Shown: positions 1 to 9,220 of the stretch, piece by piece | Numbering within the stretch: the stretch's first letter is position 1 | Layout: each line of letters starts with the position of its first letter | Assembly (NCBI RefSeq): GCF_041915215.1 | Contig: NZ_JAYSBV010000003.1 | Direction: 5' to 3' (one strand) | Source of the DNA: Zoogloea sp021286885 | GTDB taxonomy: Bacteria; Pseudomonadota; Gammaproteobacteria; Burkholderiales; Rhodocyclaceae | Length of the DNA stretch: 64,000 nt | Notes under the pieces: model-generated | Database searches by the model: none | Told to the model about the DNA's origin: nothing | Seen by the model: only the letters and a program-made list of their open reading frames with translations | Translations under genes and position numbers: made by a program

Positions 1-5
1 TTTCC

Positions 6-3000
6 ATGCTTGCGCGACTGATCGAATTTTCCCTGGCCCAGCGCCTGCTGGTGCTGGTGGCCACCGTATTGCTGGCGGGCGCCGGCCTGCAGGCCTGGCA
101 ACAGCTGCCGGTGGATGCCTTTCCGGATGTTTCTACCCCCCAGGTCAAGCTGATCCTGAAAGCCCCGGGGATGACTCCGGAAGAGGTGGAAGCCCGCATC
201 ACCATCCCCATCGAACAGGAAATGCTGGGCATTCCCCGGGAACGCCTGTTGCGCTCCACTTCCAAGTACGCCCTGGCCGATGTGACCCTCGATTTTGAGG
301 AAGGCACCGACGTTTACTGGGCACGCCAGCAGGTTTCCGAGCGCCTGAATGGGGTGCTGGGCAACCTACCGCCGGGGGTGAGCGGGGGCCTCGCACCCAT
401 CACCACGCCCTTGGGCGAGATGTTCATGTTCACCATCGAAGGCCCCCTCAGCCTGGCTGAGAAACGCATTCTGCTGGATTGGACCTTGCGCCCGGCCTTG
501 CGCACCGTGCCCGGCGTGGCAGACGTGAACAGCCTGGGCGGCGAAGTGCGCACCTTTGAAGTGAGCCCCGACCCGGCCGCCCTCGCCGCCCGGGGCATCC
601 CCCTGGCCCAGCTCCAGGCTGCGCTTGAGGCCAATAACCGCAACGACGGGGCCGGGCGTCTGCAAGAAGGCGAAGAAACCCTGCTGGTACGGGCCGAAGG
701 CGCCATTCAGACCCTGGACGATGTGCGCGCCATTGTGCTGCGCAGCCGGGAAGGCCAGGTGCTGCGGGTGGGCGATGTGGCCCAGGTGCATTACGGTGCC
801 CTCACCCGCTACGGCGCGGTGACCCGCAACGGGCGCGGCGAGGCCGTGGAAGGCTTGGTACTGGGGCTGCGCGGTGCCAACGCGGCCCAGGTGGTGGATG
901 GGGTCAAGGCCCGCTTGGCCGAGCTGGCCCCCCAGTTGCCGCCCGGGGTGGAGATCCGCCCCTTCTACGACCGCAGCGAACTGGTGGATCGGGCCATTCA
1001 TACCGTCACCCAGGCCCTGGGCGAGGCCATCGTGCTGGTGGTGGTCTTGCTTCTGGCCTTCCTGGGGAACCTGCGCGCCGCGCTGGTGGTGGCGCTGATG
1101 CTGCCCCTGGCGGCCTTGTCCACCTTCATCGCCATGCGTTTTGCCGGCATGTCGGCCAATCTGATGAGCCTGGGTGGCCTCGCCATTGCCATCGGGATGC
1201 TGGTGGATGCTGCCGTGGTGGTGGTGGAAAACGTGGAAAGCCAGTTTGCCGCCGAAGGTGCTGCCCGGCATCTGCCCCGCCTGCATCTGGTGTTCCGCGC
1301 AACCCGGGAAGTGGCTGCGCCGGTGGCTTCGGGCATCCTGATCATCATCATCGTGTTTCTGCCCCTGCTCACCCTGGAAGGGCTGGAAGGCAAGCTATTT
1401 GGCCCGGTGGCGCTGTCCATCGTGTTTGCGCTGGCGTCGTCCTTGTTCCTCTCGCTCACCGTGGTGCCGGTGCTGGCGTCTTTTCTGCTCAAGCAAGGGG
1501 ATGCCCATGAGCCCTGGCTGGTGCGCACCCTGGATGGCCTATATCGCCCTTTGCTGGAGTGCGTGCTGGCCCGGGGGCGGCTGGCGGGCGGCTTGGCCCT
1601 GGCCAGCCTGGGGGCAGCCGCCCTCGCCTATCTGGCCCTGGGTAAAACCTTCATGCCCACCATGGATGAGGGTGATCTGATCATGCAGGTGCAAAAGCTG
1701 CCCTCCATCAGCCTGCCCCAAACCATTGCCCTGGATACGCGCATCCAGCAGGCGGTGCTGGCGCGGGTGCCGGAGGTGCAGTCCATCGTGGCCCGGAGTG
1801 GTTCGGACGAACTGGGTCTGGATCCGATGGGCCTCAACGAAACCGATACCTTTCTGGTGCTCAAGCCCCGCAACGAATGGCGCCAGCCCGACAAGGACTG
1901 GCTGGTGGATCAGATCCGCCAGGTGATGAACGACTTCCCCGGGGTGGGCCTCAACTTCACCCAGCCCATCGACATGCGGGTGTCCGAGATGCTGACCGGG
2001 GTCAAGGGCGATCTGGCGATCAAACTCTACGGCCCCGACCTGGCCACCCTCAACCGGCTGGCGGGCGACATTGAAAGCGTGCTGAAAACCATCCCCGGCG
2101 CCCAGGATGCCCTGACGGTACGCAACGAGGGCGTGCAGTACCTGCAGGTACGCATCGACCGCCTCGCGGCGGGCCGCTACGGGTTCCATGTGGAAGAGGT
2201 ACAGAACACCCTGCGCAACCTGCTCGAAGGCCGCCCCCTGGGGCAGGTGATCGAAGGCGGGCGTCGCACCCCCTTGATTCTGCGCGGCAGCAGCACCCTG
2301 GCCCTGGACCCGGAGGCCTTTGGTCGGGTGCTGCTGACAACCCCCACGGGCCAATCCCTGCCCCTCTCGGCCCTGGCCCGGATCGAGCGGGTGGATGGGC
2401 CGGTACAGGTGGTGCGGGAGAACGCCCAGCGCTTTGCGGTGATCCAGGCCAATGTCCAGGGGCGCGATCTGGTGGGTTTTGTGGATGAAGCCCGGGCCGC
2501 CGTCACTGCCCGGGTGCCCCTGCCGGCGGGCTATCGCCTGGCCTGGGGCGGCCAGTTCGAGAACCAGCAGCGGGCGGCCGCCCGGCTGGGTGTGGTGGTG
2601 CCGGTGGCCCTGGGGCTGATCTTCGTGCTGCTGTTTTCCACCTTCGGCTCAGTGCGCCAAGCCCTGCTGGTGCTGGCCATGGTGCCCTTCGCACTGGTGG
2701 GCGGGGTGTTTGCCCTGGCGCTGGCCGGAGAATACCTGTCGGTGCCCGCCTCGGTGGGCTTCATCGCCTTGCTTGGGATTGCGGTACTCAACGGCGTGGT
2801 GATGCTGAGCTACTTCAACCAACTTCACGCCCGGGGCGTGCCCCTGGATCAACTGATCCGGGACGGTGCCCGGCGGCGCCTGCGTCCGGTGCTGATGACT
2901 GCCAGCATTGCCGCCTTCGGCCTGCTGCCCCTGATGTTCGCCACCGGCCCCGGGGCCGAGGTGCAGCGCCCCCTGGCGCTGGTGGTGGTGGGCGGGCTGC

Positions 3001-3110
3001 TGACCGCCACGCCCCTCACCTTGCTGCTGCTGCCCCTGCTCTATCGCCGTTTCGGGCTGGGGGCTAAATATGCCCCCACCGCCCCCACCCACCCAGGCGC
3101 TTGCCCATGA
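6..3110 (+). CDS. Heavy-metal efflux RND transporter (CzcA/CusA family)
   Basis: Inner-membrane proton-driven pump of the heavy-metal RND family, expected to join a periplasmic adaptor and a TolC-like channel and expel metal cations. At 1034 residues it has the usual family length. It starts with a short cytoplasmic stretch and TM1 (about residues 10-30). It carries the family's TM4 acidic motif VDAAVVVVENVE near residue 399, the porter-domain stretch FMPTMDEGDLI and a second hydrophobic cluster at the C-terminus. At the position where CusA has one of its copper-binding methionines (LPGM) this protein reads LPSI, so a Cu(I) pump is less likely than a divalent-metal pump; the substrate cannot be read from sequence. 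The ATG lies at base 6, so the usual adaptor gene would be upstream of the window. It overlaps the next gene by ATGA. Confidence 0.93.
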   Translation: MLARLIEFSLAQRLLVLVATVLLAGAGLQAWQQLPVDAFPDVSTPQVKLILKAPGMTPEEVEARITIPIEQEMLGIPRERLLRSTSKYALADVTLDFEEGTDVYWARQQVSERLNGVLGNLPPGVSGGLAPITTPLGEMFMFTIEGPLSLAEKRILLDWTLRPALRTVPGVADVNSLGGEVRTFEVSPDPAALAARGIPLAQLQAALEANNRNDGAGRLQEGEETLLVRAEGAIQTLDDVRAIVLRSREGQVLRVGDVAQVHYGALTRYGAVTRNGRGEAVEGLVLGLRGANAAQVVDGVKARLAELAPQLPPGVEIRPFYDRSELVDRAIHTVTQALGEAIVLVVVLLLAFLGNLRAALVVALMLPLAALSTFIAMRFAGMSANLMSLGGLAIAIGMLVDAAVVVVENVESQFAAEGAARHLPRLHLVFRATREVAAPVASGILIIIIVFLPLLTLEGLEGKLFGPVALSIVFALASSLFLSLTVVPVLASFLLKQGDAHEPWLVRTLDGLYRPLLECVLARGRLAGGLALASLGAAALAYLALGKTFMPTMDEGDLIMQVQKLPSISLPQTIALDTRIQQAVLARVPEVQSIVARSGSDELGLDPMGLNETDTFLVLKPRNEWRQPDKDWLVDQIRQVMNDFPGVGLNFTQPIDMRVSEMLTGVKGDLAIKLYGPDLATLNRLAGDIESVLKTIPGAQDALTVRNEGVQYLQVRIDRLAAGRYGFHVEEVQNTLRNLLEGRPLGQVIEGGRRTPLILRGSSTLALDPEAFGRVLLTTPTGQSLPLSALARIERVDGPVQVVRENAQRFAVIQANVQGRDLVGFVDEARAAVTARVPLPAGYRLAWGGQFENQQRAAARLGVVVPVALGLIFVLLFSTFGSVRQALLVLAMVPFALVGGVFALALAGEYLSVPASVGFIALLGIAVLNGVVMLSYFNQLHARGVPLDQLIRDGARRRLRPVLMTASIAAFGLLPLMFATGPGAEVQRPLALVVVGGLLTATPLTLLLLPLLYRRFGLGAKYAPTAPTHPGACP

Positions 3111-3418
3111 CTGATACGCCCCTGCTGCTCACCCTGGTGGTTCCCGCAGATGTGAGTGAGAGCCTGCTCGAAGCCCTGCTGGATGCGCCCGATCTGGCGC
3201 GGGGCTTCACCACCAGCCCAGCCGAGGGCATGGGTGCCGCCGTGCGTTACACCGATACCACCCAGGCCGTGCGGGGCCGGGCGGCGTATCTGCGCATCGA
3301 AATCCTGCTGGACGAGCCCCGGGCAGCGGCCCTGCTGGCCCGGCTCAAGCCCCGGTTTGCCAATCCGCGCATTTTTTACTGGCTGACGCCCAGCCTGGGC
3401 CACGGGCGTTTTGCCTGA
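3107..3418 (+). CDS. DUF3240 family protein of the metal-efflux operon
   Basis: Small soluble protein of about 103 residues resembling the DUF3240 family, which is known mainly as a gene next to czcA-type pumps in betaproteobacteria; its biochemical role is not established. It has no signal peptide and shows an alpha/beta ferredoxin-like pattern (LLTLVVPADVSESLLEALL at the N-terminus, ending FYWLTPSLGHGRFA). The ATG at 3107 overlaps the pump stop codon in an ATGA, and its own stop overlaps the following start as TGATG, so the three genes are translationally coupled. A PII-like regulatory role in metal efflux is a guess from fold and context. Confidence 0.8.
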   Translation: MTDTPLLLTLVVPADVSESLLEALLDAPDLARGFTTSPAEGMGAAVRYTDTTQAVRGRAAYLRIEILLDEPRAAALLARLKPRFANPRIFYWLTPSLGHGRFA

Positions 3419-4743
3419 TGCCTCGCCTTTCCCCACGGTTCCGCTGCCCCATGAATGCTTTTGTTCGCGCCTGTCGCCATGCCCTGGCCCTGGGTGTTTC
3501 TGGCCTCCTGCTGACGCCGGCCTGGGGGGCTCCGCTGCCCATGCCCTACCCCGCCGATCTGCCCCCCGCTGCGCTGGTGGCGCGCATCCTCGATACCCAT
3601 CCGGACGTGCTCGCCGCCGGAGAAAACCTGGGGGCCGAAGAAGCCCGGCGGGAACGCCGGCGGGCAGGCCCCCACGAATGGAATGTGCGCCTCACCCAGC
3701 AGCAGCGCAGCGTGCGGGGCATCCCGGATCAACGCTATGCCGAAACCGCCCTCGGGCTGGAGCGCAGCCTGCGCCTGCCCGGCAAGGCCCGGCTGGATGC
3801 GGCCTTGGGCGATGAAAGCGTGCGCGGCGCCCGCATGGCCCAGGAGGACATGCGCCACGAAACCGCCCGGCGCCTGTTGGCCGACTGGTTTGAGTGGCGC
3901 CGGGCCCATATCACCCGAAACGAGTGGCTCCAGCAACGGGACCTGCTGGCCCGCCAGGCCGCTGCCGTGGGTCGGCGCGAACAACTGGGGGATGCGCCCC
4001 GCCTGGAGCGTCTCCAGGCCCAAGCTGCGCTGGCCCAGGCCGAGGCCCAACTGAGCCAGGCCCAGGAAGCCCTGGCCACCCTGGAGGCCCGCCTGCCGCT
4101 GGAATATCCGGGGCTGACGCTTAGCCTCCAGACCGAACCCGCCCCCGGCATGCTGCCCCCCCTGGCGGGCGACGGAGAAACCTGGACGGCTGAAGTCCTG
4201 AACCATAACCACGCCCTCTCCCTGGCCCGCAGCGAGAGCGCCCGAGCCCGGCTGGAGGCCGCCCGCAGCGATGCGGAGCGGCTGCCTGATCCGACCCTGG
4301 GCATCCAGCTAGCCCGGGAGCGGGCTGGAGAAGAGCGCATTCTGGGGGTCAGCCTGAGCATTCCCCTGCCCGGCGCCGGGCGTCAGGCGGATGTGGCCAC
4401 CACCGGGGCCCTGGCCCGGGCGGCTGCCCAGAAGGAAGCGGCCCTGCTGCGTCGGCTCCAGGGCGAAGCCCGGGGGGTGTATCAGCACTACCTAGGGAGT
4501 CGCGCCGCCTGGCAGCGTCAGGCCCAGGCCGCCGAGGCCCTGGAGGCTAGCGCCCGGATCACCGAGAAAGCCTGGAGCCTGGGGGAAGGCAGTCTGAGCG
4601 ACACCCTGCAAGCCCGGCGCCTGGCCCATGAGGCCCGTCTGGCCGAACGCCTGGCCGCGCTGGAGGCCCGGGAAAGCCAGCTCCGGCTGCTGGTGGATGC
4701 CCACCGTTTGTGGGGGGATGATGACGAGCCTGCAGCCCCCTGA
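3418..4743 (+). CDS. TolC family outer-membrane efflux protein (CzcC-like)
   Basis: Outer-membrane factor expected to form the trimeric exit duct for the RND pump encoded just upstream. The N-terminus holds a signal peptide ending around TPAWGA. The rest is long, Ala/Leu/Glu/Gln-rich alpha-helical segments repeated in two halves (about residues 150-230 and 290-430), typical of TolC proteins. The ATG at 3418 forms a TGATG overlap with the preceding gene. An internal ATG at 3451 would give a more conventional, shorter signal peptide and is a real alternative start. It closes the operon; no clear terminator hairpin follows. Confidence 0.9.
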   Translation: MPRLSPRFRCPMNAFVRACRHALALGVSGLLLTPAWGAPLPMPYPADLPPAALVARILDTHPDVLAAGENLGAEEARRERRRAGPHEWNVRLTQQQRSVRGIPDQRYAETALGLERSLRLPGKARLDAALGDESVRGARMAQEDMRHETARRLLADWFEWRRAHITRNEWLQQRDLLARQAAAVGRREQLGDAPRLERLQAQAALAQAEAQLSQAQEALATLEARLPLEYPGLTLSLQTEPAPGMLPPLAGDGETWTAEVLNHNHALSLARSESARARLEAARSDAERLPDPTLGIQLARERAGEERILGVSLSIPLPGAGRQADVATTGALARAAAQKEAALLRRLQGEARGVYQHYLGSRAAWQRQAQAAEALEASARITEKAWSLGEGSLSDTLQARRLAHEARLAERLAALEARESQLRLLVDAHRLWGDDDEPAAP

Positions 4744-4841
4744 GGGTGAGGGTTGTTTGGTAATTGTTCACATTCCCGTGGCATCAAGAAAACGGCTGGC
4801 GTGCCGACAAGCCTGGAACCGCCTTGTTTGGTCTGCCCATC

Positions 4842-5336
4842 GTGCCTTTGCCTATCATTGATATCGAAGCCTCCGGTTTTGGCGCCCGCAGCTATCCCAT
4901 CGAAGTGGGTCTGGTGCTGCCGGATGGCCAAGCCTATTGCAGCCTGATCCAACCCCTGGACAGCTGGACCCACTGGGATGCCCAGGCCGAAGCGGTGCAT
5001 CGGGTCAGCCGCGAGCTGCTGCACACCCATGGCCGTAGCCCCCGGGAGGTGGCAAGCCAGCTTAACCAAGCACTGCAGGGGCAAACGGTGTATTGCGATG
5101 CCTGGTATCACGACTATGCGTGGCTGGCCCGTTTGTTTGATGCGGCGGAGCTGCTCCAGGCCTTTCGGCTGGAAGACATCCGCAAACTGCTCAGCCACGA
5201 ACAGTTGATCCGCTGGGATCAAACCAAGGCGGGCATCATCCAGGCGCTGGGTGTGAGCCGGCACCGGGCGAGCAATGATGCCCGGGTGCTGCAACTCACC
5301 CTGGAGGCAGTGCAGCACCCGGGCGTGGCGGCCTGA
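4842..5336 (+). CDS. DEDDh-type 3'-5' exonuclease-like protein
   Basis: Probable 3'-5' exonuclease of the RNase T/DnaQ superfamily. All acidic positions are visible: IDIEAS (D and E of motif I) close to the N-terminus, the Asp of DAWYHDYAW (motif II) and HRASNDARV (His and Asp of motif III, H-x4-D). A single catalytic domain of about 165 residues makes up the protein. I chose the GTG at 4842 because the conserved domain starts six residues later; a TTG at 4764 in the same frame would add 26 residues of non-conserved sequence. It is not part of the metal-efflux operon by function. The nucleic-acid substrate is unknown. Confidence 0.72.
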   Translation: MPLPIIDIEASGFGARSYPIEVGLVLPDGQAYCSLIQPLDSWTHWDAQAEAVHRVSRELLHTHGRSPREVASQLNQALQGQTVYCDAWYHDYAWLARLFDAAELLQAFRLEDIRKLLSHEQLIRWDQTKAGIIQALGVSRHRASNDARVLQLTLEAVQHPGVAA

Positions 5337-5340
5337 AGGC

Positions 5341-5709
5341 TCAGAAACTCCGCACGTAGCTCACACTGCTGGGGCCCAGCACCCAGTTACCCAGGTGCAC
5401 GCCCACGGCAGCACCGACCGCATCCCAGGCCAGATCCCGCCACGAAAAGCGATTGCAATCCCGGGTTGAGTCATACACCTCCTTGGCCACGCCGGGGGCC
5501 AGGGCCAGCCCGAAGGCTATCCACGGATCCGGGTCCAGCCGGGTCGCGCCCGCGCCCAGGGCGGCAGAGACTGCAAAATGCTTGGCTTTATCGTTACCGC
5601 CCCACTCGTCTTTGGGGGTGTTGCAGGCCAGGGCGCTGGTGCTGCCCACTAGGGCCAGGAAACCTCCGGCCAGCAGGCGGGTCATAAGCGGGCTTAAAAC
5701 ACGGGTCAT
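5341..5709 (-). CDS. YfiM-like (DUF2279) periplasmic/membrane protein
   Basis: Small protein of 122 residues with an N-terminal signal sequence ending near SALA. The body matches the YfiM pattern: DKAKHFAVSAALG, then LALAPGVAKEVYDS and FSWRDLAWDAVGAAVG. In Escherichia coli YfiM is a putative lipoprotein of unknown function. Here the residue after the signal sequence is also Cys (ALACN), but the preceding residues are not a textbook lipobox. A GAGGA ribosome site sits about eight bases before the ATG. The gene converges on the exonuclease gene with only four bases between the stops. Confidence 0.72.
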   Translation of the reverse strand: MTRVLSPLMTRLLAGGFLALVGSTSALACNTPKDEWGGNDKAKHFAVSAALGAGATRLDPDPWIAFGLALAPGVAKEVYDSTRDCNRFSWRDLAWDAVGAAVGVHLGNWVLGPSSVSYVRSF

Positions 5710-5815
5710 CGTTTATCCTCAAGGCAGGGCCGGGGCAGGAATTCCCTCGACATCCCGCGCACCATGCCAGAATTTTGCCCGTCCTGAAACCTCGAACACC
5801 CTCGGAGAACCTTGA

Positions 5816-6511
5816 ATGCATATCCATAAAACCTGGGATCTGCCCCTGCGCCTTTTTCACTGGTTATTGGTGGCCAGCGTGAGCGCCGCTTTCATCACCG
5901 CCCAGATAGGCGGCAACCTGATGGTCTGGCACGGGCGACTGGGCGTACTGATTGCCGGGCTGCTGGGCTTCCGGCTGGTCTGGGGGCTGGTGGGCTCCAC
6001 CCACGCCCGGTTTGCCAGCTTCGTGCGCGGGCCCGCGGCCATCAAGGCCTATCTGGCCGGGCGCTGGCCGGAAACCGGCGGCCACAACCCCCTGGGCGCC
6101 CTCTCAGTGCTGGCGCTCATCGGCATCCTGGCTTTCCAGACCGGCACCGGGCTGCTGGCCAACGACGACATCAGCTTCAACGGCCCCCTGTTTGATCTGG
6201 TCAGCAAAGAAACCAGCGACACGCTTACCAAGGTGCATCACCTGGGCGAAAAGCTGGTGATGCTGCTGGTGGGCCTGCATTTGGCCGCCATCGTGTTTTA
6301 TGGCCGGGTGAAAGGCCATAAATTGGTAGGCCCGATGATCACCGGGCGCAAGGAAAGCGCCCTGCCCCTGGCGGCACCCACCGGGGGTGGCCTGCTGGCG
6401 CTGGTGTTGGCTGTGGGATGCGGGCTGGCGGTGGCCTACGGCGCCAGCGGCGCCTGGATGCCGGCACCGCCTCCGCCGCCTGCGGCAGCCCCCGCTGCAC
6501 CGGCCTGGTGA
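5816..6511 (+). CDS. Cytochrome b (b561/Ni-hydrogenase cytochrome b type)
   Basis: Four-helix membrane cytochrome b of 231 residues. The start has the family hallmark WDLPLRLFHWLLV, whose His is a haem ligand in related proteins. More His residues occur in membrane segments (MVWHGRLG; VHHLGEKLVMLLVGLHLAA). The C-terminal tail is a fifth hydrophobic segment followed by a Pro/Ala-rich end. Such proteins pass electrons between the quinone pool and periplasmic partners. The gene converges with a haem-binding DUF3365 gene, suggesting a small redox pair, though this is only proximity. The start is supported by GGAG eight bases upstream. Confidence 0.85.
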   Translation: MHIHKTWDLPLRLFHWLLVASVSAAFITAQIGGNLMVWHGRLGVLIAGLLGFRLVWGLVGSTHARFASFVRGPAAIKAYLAGRWPETGGHNPLGALSVLALIGILAFQTGTGLLANDDISFNGPLFDLVSKETSDTLTKVHHLGEKLVMLLVGLHLAAIVFYGRVKGHKLVGPMITGRKESALPLAAPTGGGLLALVLAVGCGLAVAYGASGAWMPAPPPPPAAAPAAPAW

Positions 6512-6530
6512 ACGGGGCCCAGCCTACAAA

Positions 6531-7106
6531 TCAAAGGGGGCGCTTTACGCTAAGCGCCCCCCGAATCTGGCCCTTGGCATAGCCTACGGCCTGATCGTGG
6601 GGATAATTTTGCTGCAACTGGGCCCGTAGCGCCGGGTCTTGGGTGTCGGTCGCCCCGTGGCAGACCAAGCACACATCCCCCACCGGCACGGCCCGGATGT
6701 AGCGATACACCTGCTTGCCGTTTTCGGTGACGATCTCGCCGGTTTCCAGGGTTTCGGGCTTTTCGCCCGCCGCTGCGCGCAGATCAAAATCAGCCAACTG
6801 CCGCGCCTCCCACACATCGGGCGTCCCCCGCTCGGCGTTACGCGTCTTGAGGCTCACCCGGCGCATCTGCCAGCCGGTGCGCTCGGACTGCTCCTGGAGC
6901 AGGCTGGGCGCTTTGTCCTTGCATACTGGAATCGCCTTCACCGGGCCTTGGCTGGCCACAGTTTCTTGCATCATCGCCACCACCTTGGGCAGCACCGGCA
7001 GCGCGTTTTTACGGGTGTCGAGCTTGAGGGCTTCGAGATCCTGGGCTTGGGCAAGGCCAAAACTGGTGCATAGCAGGCAGAGACTGATGATTTTAGAGTT
7101 GTTCAT
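6531..7106 (-). CDS. DUF3365 (Tll0287-like) haem-binding periplasmic protein
   Basis: Exported single-haem protein of 191 residues. A signal peptide ends near GLAQA. The only haem c site is CLVCH (CxxCH) in the C-terminal third. The preceding domain with KAIPVCKDKAPSL and RRVSLKTRNAERGTPDVWE is typical of the DUF3365/Tll0287 family, which also acts as the sensory domain of some kinases. With a signal peptide and no further domain it is probably a free periplasmic cytochrome, maybe a sensor or electron carrier. It faces the cytochrome b gene tail to tail. Confidence 0.82.
   Translation of the reverse strand: MNNSKIISLCLLCTSFGLAQAQDLEALKLDTRKNALPVLPKVVAMMQETVASQGPVKAIPVCKDKAPSLLQEQSERTGWQMRRVSLKTRNAERGTPDVWEARQLADFDLRAAAGEKPETLETGEIVTENGKQVYRYIRAVPVGDVCLVCHGATDTQDPALRAQLQQNYPHDQAVGYAKGQIRGALSVKRPL
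6536..6561 (-). terminator. Perfect 10-bp hairpin at the convergent gene ends
   Basis: The arms GGGGGCGCTT (6536-6545) and AAGCGCCCCC (6552-6561) are exactly complementary around a 6-nt loop. On the minus strand the hairpin is followed by TTTGATTTG, a weak T-rich tail. The hairpin lies inside the last codons of the DUF3365 gene, so that gene's C-terminal residues are encoded by the terminator. It may stop transcription from both sides. Confidence 0.6.
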
Positions 7107-7231
7107 AGCTCATAGCTTTACAAGCAAAAATAATGAATCTCTAATATACCAAGAAACAGTCATAGGTTGCGTTTGATTTTTGTACGCATGGGGTCTGCAC
7201 AAACGAGTGAATGCGTGAACTTGCAGTGCGA

Positions 7232-9220
7232 TCACTTTTGCTCTTGACCTATAAAACCCAATGATCTGAGCCATTTACGATCGCTGCTGAGGGTGTCGAG
7301 TCTGATCCGGCGTTGATGGCGTTCAGCTTTATTTTGTGTCAGATATACGAAGAAGCGAAACAAGTATTTAGCCCATCTTCCTTCCGTACACCACAGCCTG
7401 CTACCGAGGCGTGTGAGAGTGGGGTTGTAGCGTGTAAAAAGCTCATCAGCCAGACATACCATGGCTTCCACACTTCCAGGATTGCCTTGTCGGGCCGAGC
7501 GCCCAAACAGTTGGCGATCAACTCGCGCAGATTCATGAAACTCTGTGAGGATGACATGCAGGCCGCCGCGTGCCTCAACCTCTGGGGCAAGTTTGATGTC
7601 AGTCCCACGCCCAGCCATGTTTGTGGCGATCGTGATCCTGCCAAATTGCCCGGCCTGAGCCACGGCATCTGCTTCGCTGGCGTCATGGCGGGCATTTAAA
7701 ACCCTATGTGGAATATCGGATTGTGCAAAAAGTTGCCCCAACACTTCGGATGCTTCAACTGAGCGCGTTCCGATCAAAACAGCCCGGCCTTGCTGGGCCA
7801 GACTGGCTGCTCGGCTGACTACAGCAGACCAACGCTCAGCTTGGGTGCGAAAAACCCTGTCTGGCAAACGTGTGCGGCGACTTGGTCGGTGAGTTGGAAT
7901 GCGTATCACTGAAAGGTTATATACCCGCTTCAGCTCAGGACTGATTTCTTTGGCCGTTCCGGTCATACCCGCCAACAGCAGGTAGCGCCCGAAGAAACGC
8001 TGATAGGTGATTTGGGACAAGGTGCGCCGTTGTCCGCTGATTTCACACCCTTCTTTGGCCTCGATCATTTGATGCAGCCCTCGCTCCCAGGTGCGATCTG
8101 GCATGACCCGTCCAGTGGATTCATCGACAATTTGCACTTTGTCATCAGCAATGATGTAGTGCTGGTCTCGGTGAAAAAGATGAATAGCCGAAAGAGCCTG
8201 GACCACCAGCTCTTTGCGCCATAATGCAGATGCCCAGCGACCGCCAAACAAGGCCCCTTGTGCATGAATATAGGCTTCGCCGTGTGATGTGAGCCACAGC
8301 CCTCTATGCACTGAGCGCTGAAAATCCCGGCCTTCAATCATGTTTTTGGAAAGCGTTATTGCCTGCTGATAAACATCCTCACCGAGATCATCAGGAAGCG
8401 TCTCGGAGATGATGAGTGGGGTACGTGCCTCATCAATCAGAACGCTATCGGCCTCGTCGATAATTGCAATGTGCAGCCCGCGTAAAATAGGGGCTCCCTG
8501 GCGCATGGAGGTGCTCAAGCCGCGCAGCTGCAAATGGGTGCGTAAGGCGCCACCGTGGCTAATCCTGTCTTTGAGATAATCAAAGGTTAGCTCTTTGTTG
8601 GAGACATAAACAATGTTGGCCCTGTAGGCGGCCTGCCGCTGCTCAGCCTCCATCTCCTGCAGGATGACGCCTATGCTCAAGCCAAAAAATTGGTACAGCG
8701 CCTGATTTTCTTCTGCATCCCGTTCGGCAAGGTAGTCGTTGACCGTGACAACGTGTACCGCGACCCCTGTTGCTGCAGCAGCACACACAGCCAAAGCACC
8801 CGCTAGGGTTTTCCCCTCACCCGTGGCCATCTCGGCAATCTTGCCTTGTAACAGGGCGCGTCCTGCCAGTAATTGCACATCGTGATGTCGTTTGCCCAGT
8901 ATGCGGCGGCTGGCTTCACGAATAATCGAAAATGCTTCTGCAAGCAGTGGATCTGTAAACCCCGCTTGTTGCATCCTGCGTGCGCTCTCGACCAAGGCCG
9001 CAGCCAACTCAGCGGGGCTTTGGGTCTGACGCTTAAACTCTTGGGCGTTGGTTTGGTGGATGAAGTCGCAAGTAGGGCGTGCATTGGCAAAGGCAAAGCG
9101 CCCGAGTTGGTTGCGCAACCACTCTTCCAGTGCAGAGACGTGCGGCTCGTCCCGCTCGAGATACACCCCCTCGCTTACTTGAATACGGCGCTGGGCCAGT
9201 AACGCACGGACATCAGACAC
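7232..9220 (-). CDS. SecA-like ATPase, C-terminally short (accessory secretion motor)
   Basis: Member of the SecA DEAD motor family, 662 residues instead of roughly 850-900 in housekeeping SecA. Walker A is TGEGKT at about residue 133 and Walker B is IIDEADSVLIDEARTPLII at about 253. A shortened preprotein-binding region follows (about 280-400), then nucleotide-binding domain 2 with AGMTGTA (418), TNMAGRGTDIKL (533) and GRSARQGNPGS (573). Only about 80 residues remain after that, so the helical wing/scaffold and the C-terminal zinc/SecB site are absent. The N-terminal 100 residues are unlike housekeeping SecA. The GTG start overlaps the M50-HlyD gene by 8 bp. Because it is last in an operon with TolC and HlyD proteins, it probably powers a dedicated export route. 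It is not the cell's only SecA. Confidence 0.85.
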   Translation of the reverse strand: MSDVRALLAQRRIQVSEGVYLERDEPHVSALEEWLRNQLGRFAFANARPTCDFIHQTNAQEFKRQTQSPAELAAALVESARRMQQAGFTDPLLAEAFSIIREASRRILGKRHHDVQLLAGRALLQGKIAEMATGEGKTLAGALAVCAAAATGVAVHVVTVNDYLAERDAEENQALYQFFGLSIGVILQEMEAEQRQAAYRANIVYVSNKELTFDYLKDRISHGGALRTHLQLRGLSTSMRQGAPILRGLHIAIIDEADSVLIDEARTPLIISETLPDDLGEDVYQQAITLSKNMIEGRDFQRSVHRGLWLTSHGEAYIHAQGALFGGRWASALWRKELVVQALSAIHLFHRDQHYIIADDKVQIVDESTGRVMPDRTWERGLHQMIEAKEGCEISGQRRTLSQITYQRFFGRYLLLAGMTGTAKEISPELKRVYNLSVIRIPTHRPSRRTRLPDRVFRTQAERWSAVVSRAASLAQQGRAVLIGTRSVEASEVLGQLFAQSDIPHRVLNARHDASEADAVAQAGQFGRITIATNMAGRGTDIKLAPEVEARGGLHVILTEFHESARVDRQLFGRSARQGNPGSVEAMVCLADELFTRYNPTLTRLGSRLWCTEGRWAKYLFRFFVYLTQNKAERHQRRIRLDTLSSDRKWLRSLGFIGQEQK

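Noticed and set aside
7232..9220. Housekeeping SecA
   Set aside because: Too short, lacks the scaffold and the C-terminal zinc domain, and sits in a secretion operon instead of beside ftsZ/lpxC-type genes.
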